Assembly: GCA_014729995.1 (NCBI GenBank)
Contig: WJIZ01000042.1
Coordinates: 1 to 61,592 of the forward strand
DNA length: 61,592 nt
Source: Candidatus Woesearchaeota archaeon
Lineage (GTDB): Archaea > Nanobdellota > Nanobdellia > Woesearchaeales > WJIZ01
Direction of reading: 5' to 3'
Shown here: one piece after another, positions 61,399-61,592 of the stretch
Layout of the letters: every line of letters begins with the position of its first letter
Position numbering within the stretch: the first letter of the stretch is position 1
Translations under genes and position numbers: made by a program
The notes under the pieces: model-generated
Told to the model about the DNA's origin: nothing
Databases searched by the model: none
The model's input: the letters and a program-made list of their open reading frames with translations, nothing else

Positions 61399-61592
61399 GA
61401 CACCAACTTCTTTTTAATAAATCTTCAAATTTTAATTTGACTATTGTTTAGCCCAAATCTCAAATTGCAATTAATTCCTGTTAATTGCCCCGAGCCGATA
61501 GGCGAGAGCGCAGCGTGGTCGAGGAAAACGAAGTTTTCCGAAGAAGTTTGAGATTTGGGCGCATTTCAGAAGTTGGTGTCGTAACTAATAAG
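61399..61592. repeat. Long imperfect hairpin element with repeat copy B
   Basis: GACACCAACTTCT (61399-61411) pairs with AGAAGTTGGTGTC (61568-61580), and inside it GCCCAAATCTCAAA (61451-61464) pairs with TTTGAGATTTGGGC (61547-61560). Two perfect nested stems (13 and 14 bp) thus close a ~190-nt element. Its right part (61473-61592) is the exact second copy of the 120-bp repeat. The layout resembles the R and L arms of an integron attC site, though the consensus RYYYAAC/GTTRRRY is only partly met. Confidence 0.75.

Noticed and set aside
61399-61592. Canonical integron attC site
   Set aside because: Arm layout fits, but the R boxes (CACCAAC/GTTGGTG) miss two consensus positions, so it is reported only as attC-like.

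Overview
The window is a piece of an archaeal chromosome, most likely from a small-genome DPANN lineage of the Woesearchaeota/Pacearchaeota type (inferred). The archaeal evidence is direct: a histone, a 20S proteasome (psmA, psmB), the Rrp4/Rrp41/Rrp42 exosome, RpoK, Pop5, L7Ae, S28e, L24e, EF-2 and EF-1A, an aCPSF1 termination nuclease, and TATA-box promoters about 25-30 nt upstream of leaderless ATGs. Bacterial-type metabolic genes are mixed in (ribB, ribD, ribA, a fused guaA, a PFK with pyrophosphate-type residues, purF, purD). Both ends stop inside repeats, which suggests a complete metagenomic contig.

Layout. 1-1956 is the 5' part of a secreted protein built of ~101-residue repeats (minus strand). 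2.0-5.3 kb holds an orphan ParA, a histone, small membrane proteins and tRNA-Ala. 5.3-9.0 kb holds a MATE transporter, a DUF2156 protein and the L7Ae-S28e-L24e-Ndk operon, preceded by a structured leader with a kink-turn signature. 9.0-13.9 kb carries EF-2, two unknown genes and EF-1A/S10. 13.9-14.6 kb is a relic zone. 14.7-20 kb has an intron-containing tRNA-Ser, GltX, a short histone-fold protein, coiled-coil proteins and a CNNM-type CBS protein. 20-28 kb holds ArgS, purine salvage (hpt, apt, two nucleoside phosphorylases), riboflavin genes and ProS. 28-36 kb mixes a phosphohexomutase, PurD, zinc-ribbon miniproteins and a tRNA methylthiotransferase with several gene remnants.

35.8-39.7 kb is a glycolytic block (PFK, class II aldolase, GAPDH) followed by GTP cyclohydrolase II. 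40-47.8 kb contains ACT and kinase-like genes, GDPD, and the RNase P-proteasome-exosome-RpoK operon. 47.9-59.6 kb holds PurF, a disrupted tRNA-Ser locus, PsmB, aCPSF1, a glycosyltransferase, methionine aminopeptidase, membrane proteins, HisS, GuaA and a lipoprotein.

The last ~1.9 kb looks different. It is AT-rich, dense in short hairpins, and holds two unrelated small genes, each framed by its own inverted repeat. They are separated by a structured element whose 120-bp right half is repeated exactly at the window end. This resembles a gene-cassette array with large attC-like sites or repeated structured RNAs, and is the best candidate for something undescribed. Other points worth a second look are the kink-turn in the L7Ae leader, the tRNA-Ser partial duplication with a 19-bp inverted repeat, and an (I/F/M)TG-x-(V/S)-(V/I) motif just outside a membrane helix in three proteins.
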